Source: Eudorina sp. 2006-703-Eu-15
Taxonomy: Eukaryota > Chlorophyta > Chlorophyceae > Chlamydomonadales > Volvocaceae
Reading direction: 5' to 3'
Assembly: GCA_003117195.1 (NCBI GenBank)
Contig: BDSI01000006.1
Location: 2,007,382-2,071,381 of the forward strand
DNA: 64,000 bases
A program made the translations under genes and the position numbers. The notes beneath the pieces are model-generated. The model worked only from the letters and a program-made list of their open reading frames with translations, ran no database searches and was not told the origin of the DNA. Below, piece after piece: positions 54,712 through 64,000 of this stretch (the first letter of the stretch is position 1; every line of letters begins with the position of its first letter).

Positions 54712-57700
54712 TCAGAAGCATGTGCCGTTAGTGGCCTTGCGCAGAAGATCAATCGCCCAGTTGACGTTGTTGCCGGAAAGTGAGTCATCCCCGCAGGAAA
54801 CCACGTAGCTGATGAGATGCGTCCACTCCTTGTTGGGGCAGCTGGCGAGAGTTGCCCCAGCGTTCTGAGGATACCGTGTCAAAGCAGCGCAACAAAGAAG
54901 GCAGCAACAGCTCTCAGAGAGTAGATAGCAACAGCTACTATATTGAACACCAGGGCGGAACGATAAGGTACGTACAAAAGATAAAAGACGTTCGGTTCGC
55001 ACAAATAAACTGGGATCGACTGCTGACAAATTTGATATGGCTTGTATGCCTCACCGGTAGCACGCTGCATAGGTCACCCATCAGCGCAATGGCAGCCCGG
55101 GCCACGTCCTCGTCGTAAGTGTCGCCCGCTGTCTTATCCGCGCCGATGCTGGCCAGAAAGTGGTAGATGGCGGGTAGCTCGGCGGTAAGGCGATCCCGAC
55201 TAGCAGGGCCGCTGTTAGTACCCTTCGTGATGTCGTCCCCAAGGCCCTGGACGATCCCCGAAAAGGCGTCGATGATTCCGCGCCGGAGCACGTTGTTGTA
55301 GTCGTACGTGTCGTAGTCTACACAGGCACACAACGAACAAATAAATGCAAATTCGTACTACAAACGTCGAAGCTTAGGAAGGCAGATTAAGACTGCGCCC
55401 GCGTGGTATGCGAACGTTAAGAGTCGAGGAACAAGCTGAAAGGAACAAACTAGCTTGGCTGACGAATTCTGCGGCGATGCCATGGGCCAAGCCTACATCC
55501 CCCAGTACAGACACAATTGTCAAAATACATGCACCAATAACGCAAGAGCGTGGACATGCGTCACCTACCTTGGTTGCTAACCATTTGGACGCTCATAGCC
55601 ATTGCCTGCCGCAAGATGGTTAGCACAGCCTCCAAATACTTGGCGAAGGCGCCCTCAATTGCAAGCGCCATGTCACCCAAAACCGTCAGCAGCTCAGGCT
55701 TGATGTTCCGGTGGACATTTGGGGAGCCCAGGTTCGCGAGGATGATGGATACAAGCTCGTCACAGTAGGGCCAAATGGCCGCACCTACGGCGCGGCATAC
55801 ATCCCCAAGTACGCCAACCGTAGACAGGCAGACCTGCCACTGCGCGTGGTCCTGAAGCCCGGCGCGGATGAACGGCATGAAATTCAACAAGTACTTCTCG
55901 AAATCACTTCCCACTGCCACCGTGAACGTCCCGACAGCCAGCATGGCCTCCTCGTGGACGCCAGCACCCGACTGCGTGCGTGCCATTACTGAGAGCAGTG
56001 TCTCCATGATCTGCACCGCGGGTCAAAGTCATCACGTTGCAAGTGAGAACGTCAGTTGGATCTCTTCGAAAGGCGCATTTTCGAATCCAGATCGTTAACC
56101 TGGACAATTCTGCACAAACAACACATTGCAAATTGCACAATAAGCCTGCGATCTTGACGGCAAAACCGCGTCTGCATGATTGCACGTTCATGCCACAGTT
56201 CGTGTAGAGCAACCTGATTAAGCTACCTGAACAAGCAACCTGAACAGCTATCGTATCCCGGGTAGCATACCTTGTCGCGAAGCGGCACGAGCGCCGCACG
56301 CGCGTCGTCGCTACGGCAAAGCCGCTCCATGCAGACTTGCAGCATGCCGCACAGCTGCCCTTGCAAAGCGGCCATCTTTTCGGCAGCCTGATGCGAAGTA
56401 ATCTGTGTCTCCAGGTTGGTGTTAATGGCTCCCAGGACGACCTGACAGTCGCAAGGGTCATTGAGGAATCAACAGGCTTCAAGACGCACCAAACAGCACG
56501 AAAGGAGGAGTAATCCAATCCCGAACCGCACGAAAGGAGTAATCCAATGCCGACTTTCCCCGCTCAGAAGGGCTTCTCGTTTCTCATAACCAATGTGAAC
56601 CAATGCAAAACCTGGGTAGCCTCAGCCAAGTAACCAGTCAGCTTTACCTGCAGCAGAGTCCCGACGAACTCCAATGTATCGCGCGCCGATGACCGGACAA
56701 GGTCGTTGATGGCCTCATAGGCCGCAATCTGCGCCTTCCCGCTGTTCTCGCACGGGTTGTTGCGAAACCGCTCAGCGGCCTGGTATAGGTTCTGAACCAG
56801 ATCCTTCAGGTACGGCGACAGCGGCGAAGTTTCGCCTGCAAGGAAATGGAGAATAAGTCACATTCTCGAGCGCAACCAAAACACACCGCAAGAGCTGTTA
56901 CGAAGCAGTTCGTCGGAAACGCACGAAAGAGAAACCCACCCTCTGACGACTGGAAGCCCAGAGCCAAGTACCGCATGGCGTCGCAGACATAATACACGAC
57001 CCGGGGCTCGTCTTTGAGAGACTCCACAAGCGCTTGAAGCAAGGCTGGGATGCTGTCCTTCGGAATGATAGGCGACTGGCCATCGCCCTCGTTGCCGTGC
57101 AGGTGCTCAAACACTTGGCCCAATGCCCATGCCGTGGTCTCCTGCATGACGTCTCGCACGTTATGCATGCGTGGGTAATCACATCGTGGCCGCAATCAAG
57201 CAGAGCAAAGCTTACCCGCACGACGCGGTGCTGGTCCTTGAGGGCATTAATCAGGAACGGCAGGCCCGCACGCACGAACTGATCAAGCGCAACGGGGCTG
57301 GGCCCCTCCATGATGGAGCCAAACGCAAACGTCGCCGCTTCCCGGAAGTGCCAATCTGGGGACGAGATGTTGCTCGTAACAAAAGGAAGAACCTGCAACA
57401 CGAAGCAAACAGGCACTGTCGTCTGTTAAGAGTGTACAGTATTACTTTTGATCAAGGGTGACGCGTAGGGCAGCAATCAAAGGAATACTGTCGTCAGCAT
57501 ACATGACACGCTTACGCCTGACTTGAAAGTCTTCATTCCAACGCAGCTGACTGCCCCAAACCAACCGCACGAGTACCTGGCGCCCACCTGAGGTACGACG
57601 CGGTCCTTGCAGATGCGCGCAAGCAGCTTGAGGAAAAAGCCCGCCGCCATGGCGCGGTTCCACGAACCCTCGTCCTCCAGTGCATCCTCGTCCTGCTTGG

Positions 57701-58682
57701 TGAGGCACTCGAGCATGAGCGGCAGCAGGTAGTCGGCCGCACTTGCGATGAAGTTCTTGCACTGATCGTCCTTTCCGTCCTCTAGCAGCTCCAGCTCATA
57801 CTCAGCGACGGTGCTCCAGAACTCAATAGCCTGGGTTGCGACCTCGTCCTCATCGTCCTTGATGGCCTTTGTCGAAAGGCCGTAGAGCTCCGTCATGTAC
57901 GACTGCAGCTTTGAGTAGTAGTTATCCGCAATCTGCTGCAGGCACTGGAACGCTGCCACGCGCATCGCTTGGCTGTTCGCCAAGGTGCACTGACACACGA
58001 CCGTCATCAGGTAAGTGCGCTCCGTCTCGACCTCGAAATTGTTCCTAGCCAGGTGGACGGCGTTAGTCAGCGCCTTAATAGCGGCCAGACGCACGTCATC
58101 CTGCTCCGTCGCCCCCATGCCCGCCACTACGGCAGTGAGAATCATGTTCACGTTCTCGGGTGAAAGCCGCGACTCGTCCACCTCCTCGCAGATGTACCCG
58201 AACGTCATCAGGGTTGCCTGACGAGTGCCCACAGGTGCGGGAGGCTGAGATGCCATGTTGTTCAGCAAGGACGGGATAAGGCCAGGCCACGCATTCGCCT
58301 GCATGTCGATGTTGGCAATTTTGGCGATGACGAGCGCTGTGGTCTTGCGCACGTCACCTTTCGGAGAGTGCAAGCACTTCAGCAGCACGTCGCGAATATG
58401 TTGCTTGAGTGCAGCATCACTCCCCTGCCATTTCGCCATCAAATCATGGCGGCGCGCACTGTCCTTCGCGTCAACCGAGTTTTTAAGCTGCAGAGCTGCC
58501 GCCTGACGGATGTCGTCTGCGCGTTCCTCGTTTCCAAGCTCGCTGGTAATACTAGCCAAATAGCTTGGAAAGTTGGACTCCTTCAGTTGGTCCAGGTGCT
58601 GCTCCGCCTGTTGACGGATAGTCGCATCATGGCTGAAAGTAGACGCCAATGCCGCGGAAAGATCAAGAACCACTGCCGCCAT
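54712..58682 (-). CDS. KPNB1: Importin subunit beta-1 (karyopherin beta)
   Basis: Exons (minus): 57588-58682, 57216-57392, 56940-57141, 56648-56835, 56271-56441, 55569-56010, 55055-55317 and 54712-54864, in agreeing phase, giving 896 residues against about 870-880 for the family. The chain is a run of HEAT repeats. The N-terminus (TIRQQAEQHLDQLKESNFPSYL) carries the usual HEAT 1 pattern, followed by AAALQLKNSVDAKD, the Ran-facing region. RATLMTFGYICEE, NNMASQ, VVRETTAWALGQVFEHL and NWAIDLLRKAT are typical of importin beta. It ferries cargo bound to importin alpha through the pore and releases it on RanGTP. The start MAAVVLDLSAAL at 58682 fits the family; the frame is open 19 codons further. 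The exons are less GC-rich than those of the peptidase or antiporter. An acidic pair of loops (DDEDE, then LEDEGSW) is in the expected part of the chain. Confidence 0.94.
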
Positions 58683-58933
58683 AGTAACTGCAGGCCACTG
58701 CAAGGCGTGTGTGTACCGAAAGGCGCGGAAGATGGCCAAGAGATCTCCCGCGCACGCGGTAAAGCGAATGGAATGCCGCTAAGTTGCCACCAGAAGGTGA
58801 AATGAATTGAAGTCAACTACTGTGCAAAGAGAGAATAGCTCCAGCGAGCAGCGTTCAATAGTTGTCGGCCGGATCTTCTAGAGCACAGGGCTCGAGGAGT
58901 GCTCTCTATTAACGAAATTGTCAGAGGCGCACT

Positions 58934-59170
58934 CTAAACTGTGAGCCAACAAATGGCGATGATGGCATCTATTGATAGCAGCTCAAAGTTTGAACCCGGC
59001 GCCGAAACAATGTCGTAAAGTGCCGTATCGGTAGTAAGTGCGAGGAGGAAATGAACGAGTTCCATGGCGTTGCATACTATTGCAGCATCATCGGCACACA
59101 ATATTCTGCACAAATCCGAAAACGTTTGTTCGCACACTGTCTTCGCTGGGCTTTTGAGGAGCACCAATTC
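58934..59170 (-). CDS. Candidate terminal exon of an unidentified gene
   Basis: After a possible acceptor TCGTAG at 59171-59176, the frame reads ELVLLKSPAKTVCEQT and on to a stop at 58934-58936, about 78 residues, helical in character and not low-complexity. I do not recognise it and cannot connect it to an upstream exon. It may be chance. Confidence 0.25.
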   Translation of the reverse strand, partial: ELVLLKSPAKTVCEQTFSDLCRILCADDAAIVCNAMELVHFLLALTTDTALYDIVSAPGSNFELLSIDAIIAICWLTV

Positions 59171-59470
59171 CTACGATGAGCAGGCCACCATGAGATGCAA
59201 CATACTTGCATCCTCACAGAAACCGTGACAAGCTCAGCGAACCTACGAGAACAGGAAAGTTGCCTGTGCGTTGACATGTTCAATATCGGCTTCTCAAGCT
59301 GAAGGCCTTTACATACTTCATGATGCAAGCCATGCCATAGGATTATGAACTGCATTCCTATTGTTTTCCCTTGGTAAGCCGTCGGCGCGCGTGAGGTGTT
59401 CGGCAGCTGTGGGCGCAGCATGCAATGACCAAGCGCCGCACGCCCAACAGATACGGTCCTTCTGCACCCC

Positions 59471-59806
59471 TTATGTGCTGCCCTCCTCCTCAAACGCAGT
59501 TTTGATGACACCGGGATACGTTCGCATTAGAACCTGATCCGTGAACGACCCACCCACCCACCCACCGCAAGCGCGTCAGCCAGCGCGCTCACGAGCACTC
59601 ATACGCCCCTTTCCTGGCCGAAAGGCGTCGATCCTGTTAGACACTGACACACGGACCATGTGAACCGTGCCTGGCCTCATCCTAACGCACCCCTCCTCAC
59701 CAGCGCATCGGCTACCCGTCAAGCCTGTGTGACGCACCCGACCCACCAATCCCCGAACCAGACGCCGAAGCCTCACCTCCAAAGAGAAAATGTCAGACAA
59801 CTCGTA
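59471..59806 (-). CDS. Candidate small exons of an unidentified gene
   Basis: Exon 59777-59806 (acceptor GCGCAG, donor GTGAGG) encodes YELSDIFSLE. Exon 59471-59533 (acceptor ATCAG) encodes VLMRTYPGVIKTAFEEEGST and a TAA stop. Both are in phase 0 and join cleanly. The family is not recognised and no upstream exon was secured. Confidence 0.28.
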
Positions 59807-61015
59807 CTGCGCTTGCAAACACGGTATTCAGTGCAGTCCAGTCTAGTCCAGTCGAGGGCTGCAGTCCAGCCTGTTCCAGCCCCATTGGCGCACCGCAACG
59901 CGGCGATGACCATCTCCATCCCACACAAGCTAAGCGTCTCACCTTGCCTTGTCGTACGGTGCACACTCGGCCACAGTCAGCATGGAGGCCCCCACAGCAC
60001 GTTCACCCAGCAGGTGTGGCCATGCGGCACCAACCACGTGAAACGTATGTGGGCCCATCTCAATTCCATCGCCCCCTTCGGACGGTGGCAGTCTCCTTTT
60101 CCCTGCTTGTGCACCGTCATGCACGTGCTTTTACCTTTTAGGCGTTCTCTGCGTGCCCTTGGGCCTAAGCCTCGTATGGGGAGTTGTACAGGTATGCACC
60201 CCCAACCATGTCACACACGCAAGAATGGGCGCGCGGGCGGGCACGACTGACAAACAAGCGCCCCCTCCACCCTGGGTTTGGGTTTTCTTCTTCAACCTCC
60301 CCCCCCCCCGCCCCTTCCGAGGGGCGAGCGGGAGGACCGGTGGCACCCGCCGTCACACGCCGCTGGGACTGCTCGCGCCCAAGACGCCCTGCGCTCCTCT
60401 TCGCTCGCAGCCGTCACAGCCGGTCCAGGTCGCCGAGACAGTCGTAAGCGCTTGTGGACCCGAGAACCGATGTCCAAGAATGGTTGGTGCAATGGCGCGC
60501 TGCCTAAGCTGTCCATCCTGAACACCCCCCATACACACACGCACCAAGGGTTTCTCCATTAAACACACTCACCGAGCCACGGCCCCGAATAATGCGCTCT
60601 GTCCCCCTAGATGTCGAACCCGCGGCCCCTCCCCACTGCTCGTTTGTTCAATGACACCCAAATTCACCTCCCGTCCCTCCCCGACCCCGTCTTGACTTGT
60701 CTTCCTCGAGACCGCCCAGCCCATGACCCGGTCGGCCCCCCCCCGTCGCTACCCCAAGCACACATCATGACGGCTGCAGCGGCGGCGGCCGGTTTCTCGC
60801 TACACACACATCACGGCGCCACCGCGGCTCAGCCCAGAGGCTCCCTCGGCACACAAGGACAGCGATCCGCTCGAAACTCCCCTCAACCCACCTGCTGCCT
60901 GGCAGCTCCCCTACCACTCGCACCAACCTCTCCCCTCAAGCTCACCCCGCTCCTCGCCCCCCTCGGCCCCCCTCGTCCCCTCCACGCGTCGGCCAGCCAC
61001 CTCTCCTACACCCTC

Positions 61016-63728
61016 CTACGCCTTCCCGGCCTCGCCCGCCGGCGCGGCGGCCTCCCCGTTGACCTGCACGCCCTCCTGCCCTGCCGCGTCGGCTGCCGCT
61101 GCGGACCCGCCCAGGTAGGCCTTGAGCCTCTCCACTGCCGCCTGCAGCTTGGCGTCCTCCTTGCAGTAGCAGAACCGGACCAGGTGGGTGGGCGGACTGG
61201 GGGCCACGTAGAAGCCCGAGATGGGGATGGTGGTGACGCCGCCCTCCACGGTCAGCCGCTTGGCGAAGGCGACGTCGTCCTCCCCCGGGCGGAGGAACTT
61301 GCTGCGGGGGACATGCGGGGTCGGGTGCGCAGGGAGCGTGGCGAACAAGACAATCGAGCGCGGCGGACGAAGCGGACGGGGGGCACCGGGTTGGCGAGGC
61401 AGTCGACGGGAGGAGACGGGAGGGCTTGCGACAAAGACGAAGCGACAGACCAGCCGGGCGGCAATGCCTCCACACGTGAGCCTCTACCACGGGCGAGGGT
61501 CTCTGGTCCTGTAGGCTGGAGAAAGGAGGCTGTTCCGCTTTCCCTGTCCCCCTGTCCTGTCCCCGCCCAACCGCCCCGGCCGCCCGCCCCCACCTGACAT
61601 CCGCCACCAGGAAGTACGCGCCGTGGGCGGGCAGCACCCCGAACCCCAGGGCCGCCAGCTCCCGCTCCAGGTAGCGCCGCTTGACCTCCAGGCTGGGGCC
61701 CAGGGAGCTGCGGGGCGGGGAGGGAGGGAGGGCGGCAGGGGGAGTATAGGAGATTGGCGGCACGGGGGGTATAGGAGATTGGCGGCACAGGGAGGGAGGG
61801 CCGGAGCAGGAGAAAAGAAGCGGAGCAGGAGGGGACGCGGGGGATCGGCGTTGCGACTTGGCTGGACACCGGTTGTGAACCGCCCGGGCGGCCGGAGCGA
61901 GAACCTGATGGGGATAGACACACTGTGCCAGTACCAAGGGAGGGCGTCGCAGGTGACCCCTATGCGCCAACGCACCCTCCCCCCTGCTCCCCTGGCCCCG
62001 CGTTGGCGCCCCCTATACCCCCCCTTGCCCCGCCCCCCCCCCCCTGGCCCCTGGCCCGCACCCACTTGTAGAAGTCCGCCTCCTTGTCCAGGCCGTGCGC
62101 CACCGCCCGCTGCAGACTGGAGGGCACCGTGAACACCAGGAACTGGTGCGCCTTGATGATCGGGTTGAGCAGCCGGGCGGGGCCCGTCATCCAGCCCACC
62201 TGCGGGTTGGGGGAAGGGGGAGGGGGAGAGCAGAGCGGGAGGGCGAGGAGGGGGCGGGCCGGGCCAGGCTCGGGTCAGTTGCGGGTGGTTGGGGGATCTT
62301 AGCACAGGGGAAACACGGAGCGGCAGGGCTGCTTGGGTTCAAGGGTTTCGAGGTCAGGTTATGGGTTCCCGCGGGAGTGCTGAGCCGGTCATTGTCGGCG
62401 GGGGCAGCACAGCCGTGGCGACGAACCAAGACCTCAGCGCCGGCACCGCAACGGCACCGCCCTTCCTCTCAGTCCCTGGCGCCCCCTGAGGAGGCCCCAC
62501 CCCGGTCCCCCGGTCCCCCCCTGGTGGCGCGGCCTCTTTGCTTTCGCTTACATTTCCTCCTTTGCCTTTCAGGTACGGGTAATTATCGTTGGCAAGTACT
62601 TGTCGACGGGCTGGGTGTGTCTGGGCTCTTTCTTTTTAACCCCCGTCCCCCCGTCCCTCCTCAGCCGCTCCCCCGCCCCTCCCTCCCCCCCCTTTAGCCC
62701 CGCCCCACCTTCCACGCGGTGAAGGAGAAGGTCTTGCCCGCGCTGCCCAGCCGCACGCTGCGCTCCGCCATTCCCGGGAGGGAGCGCAGCGAGATGTGCT
62801 TGGCGCCGCCGAACACGAGGTGCTCGTACACCTGTGGACCGGGCGGAGTCGTGTTGGGTGAGGGGGTGTTTTTGGGGTGTTGGATGAGGCGTGGGGAAGG
62901 AGCGGGGGGCTGCGGGGGGCTCGAAGGACATGGGCGCTCCGCTGCAGCAACATGAAGTAAAGAGGGCTCGGCACTGTTGGCAGGCTTCGCAGGGACAAAA
63001 CACGTATGTCAGCGGCGGAGGCCACGCGTGCGACTCCGGATGGCACACAAACATCCCCCACACCCCCTCACCCACACCCCACACCCCCGCACCCACACCC
63101 CACACACACCACACCCCACACACAAGAGGGTGGTGGCGGCCGCGACCCCTGGTGGCGCGGTCGTCTTGTATTTTCTGCCGCCACTTTGGTGAGTGTATTG
63201 CCGGTTGCCTGGTAAGCATCTTGGGCCGGGGTGGTTCGGCCGACTTCTCGCCAGCCAAAAACACAAGCGGGGCCGGGGCCGGGGCCGGGGCCGGGGCAGT
63301 TGTTTGGCACACGGGGCATTGCCGGGGCGCAGCTGTGTCCCTTGCATGACACTTGCGTTCTGCCTTGCCTGCGAACCTCCCCCTCCCCCCTCATTCACAC
63401 ATACACACGGACCTCGTCTTGGAGCTGACTCCGGCAACACACGGGCCCGTGTCACCACTGCCACTGGTTCCTCATCTCGCGGCTCCGTAGCCTCTTATGC
63501 ACACACATACTGACATACTGACATACAGGGCGGGTTGCCGAGAGATACTCCCCTCCAGCCAGCAAGCAGGAGCTTCATGGACATCTGCCCACCGCCTCCA
63601 CCTTCCATCACAGAGCCCCCTTGTGAGGGTCCCCGCCTCGTCATGCGCCGTACCTCGTCACACAAGGCGATGACGTCATTGCGGATGCACAGGTCAGCGA
63701 TGGCCTCCAGCTCCTCGCGGGTGAACAC
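61016..63728 (-). CDS. Kynurenine/glutamine-type PLP aminotransferase, C-terminal half (5' partial)
   Basis: Exons (minus): 63654-63728, 62709-62831, 62066-62199, 61594-61707 and 61016-61301 (TAG 61016-61018), all in agreeing phase, giving 243 residues; the N-terminal half lies beyond the window. The fold-type I pattern is clear: LCIRNDVIALCDEVYEHLVF holds the Asp-x-x-Tyr pair that contacts the cofactor, and LGSAGKTFSFTAWKVGW holds the PLP-binding Lys. TGPARLLNPIIKAHQFLVF, AHGAYFLVADVSKF and HLVRFCYCKED follow the cytosolic kynurenine transaminase / glutamine transaminase K group. The arginine in HLVRF should bind the substrate carboxylate. Such enzymes transfer the amino group of kynurenine, glutamine or methionine-related substrates to 2-oxo acids. 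The last 35 or so residues (GGSAAAADAAGQEG and on) are an Ala/Gly extension beyond the family's usual end. A methionine/other class I transaminase is possible; the exact substrate cannot be read. Confidence 0.87.
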
Positions 63729-63860
63729 CTGGTCGGGGGGTTGTGGGGTGTGGGTTGTGGGGTGTGTGGGGTGTGTGGGGTGTGTGGGGTGTGGGGGTGG
63801 GGGTGTGTGGGGTGTGTGGGGTGTGTGGGGTGTGTGGGGTGTGTGGGGTGTGTGGGGTGT

Positions 63861-63911
<51 letters not shown>

Positions 63912-64000
63912 GGGGTGTGTGGGGTGTGTGGGGTGTGTGGGGTGTGTGGGGTGTGTGGGGTGTGTGGGGTGTGTGGGGTGTGTGGGGTGTGTGGGGTGTG
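63729..64000 (+). repeat. TGTGGGG array with a run of 50 G
   Basis: Units of GTGTGGGGT fill the last 270 bases of the window, interrupted by G50 at 63861-63910. It lies in the aminotransferase intron upstream of exon 63654-63728. The unit differs from the volvocine telomere repeat TTTTAGGG. Confidence 0.95.

Larger units (their letters stand above)
58683..61015. other. Stretch between importin and aminotransferase genes, only weak candidate exons
   Basis: This contains the importin promoter region and the aminotransferase 3' flank. Two exon candidates on the minus strand are listed separately. The part from 59,950 to 61,015 is Pro/Arg-rich in translation on both strands with no domain seen. 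A short TCCAG-type repeat (GCAGTCCAGTCTAGTCCAGTC) is at 59840-59875. Confidence 0.5.

Noticed and set aside
57142..57215. Acceptor at GTGCGAG for the third importin exon
   Set aside because: It breaks the frame; the acceptor TCATGCAG at 57142 keeps it and gives VVRETTAW, the expected family wording.
63729..64000. Telomere repeat at the window end
   Set aside because: The unit is GTGTGGGGT, not TTTTAGGG, and it lies inside the aminotransferase gene.
1..64000. tRNA, rRNA or other structured RNA genes
   Set aside because: I scanned for the GGTTCGANTCC T-loop core and found no copy in a cloverleaf context; a covariance-model search (tRNAscan-SE, Infernal) would be decisive.

Overview
The window reads as nuclear DNA of a volvocine green alga (Chlamydomonas/Gonium/Volvox group); I cannot name the species. 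The reasons are GC-rich genes broken into many short exons, donors of the form GTG(G/C/A)G or GTAAG, alanine-, glycine- and serine-rich insertions in otherwise conserved proteins, abundant simple repeats in introns, and TGTAA (the volvocine poly(A) signal) downstream of some stop codons. Exons were built by hand from splice sites, reading phase and family similarity; nearly every junction proposed keeps the phase.

Layout. 1-6147 (+): the C-terminal cytoplasmic part of a SOS1-type Na+/H+ antiporter, cut by the window start. 6148-10062: no supported gene. 10063-12015 (+): one uninterrupted reading frame made from a Ty3/gypsy integrase core, a GPY/F module and a chromodomain-like tail, with two of three catalytic acids replaced; this is the most unusual gene here. 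12016-15077: no supported gene. 15078-26459 (-): an insulin-degrading-enzyme-like M16 metallopeptidase in about 16 exons, one of whose introns holds about 72 copies of a 15-bp unit. 26460-36712: about 10 kb with no gene I can support. 36713-40937 (-): an SBP-box transcription factor whose zinc-binding domain is assembled from three small exons. 40938-46401: AT-richer, no supported gene. 46402-52919 (-): an ERI2-type DEDDh exonuclease with a C-terminal GRF zinc finger, whose 2.4-kb intron carries a 22-bp minisatellite and a series of blocks each ending in (CA)n. 54712-58682 (-): complete importin subunit beta-1. 58683-61015: only weak candidate exons. 61016-63728 (-): the C-terminal half of a kynurenine/glutamine-type aminotransferase, cut by the window end, where a TGTGGGG array and a run of 50 G lie.

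The genes do not form a pathway. They are ordinary single genes: ion transport, peptide degradation, transcription, RNA 3'-end trimming, nuclear import and amino-acid metabolism. The points of interest are the repurposed integrase, the repeats that begin at or next to 5' splice sites, and the (CA)n-ended inserts.
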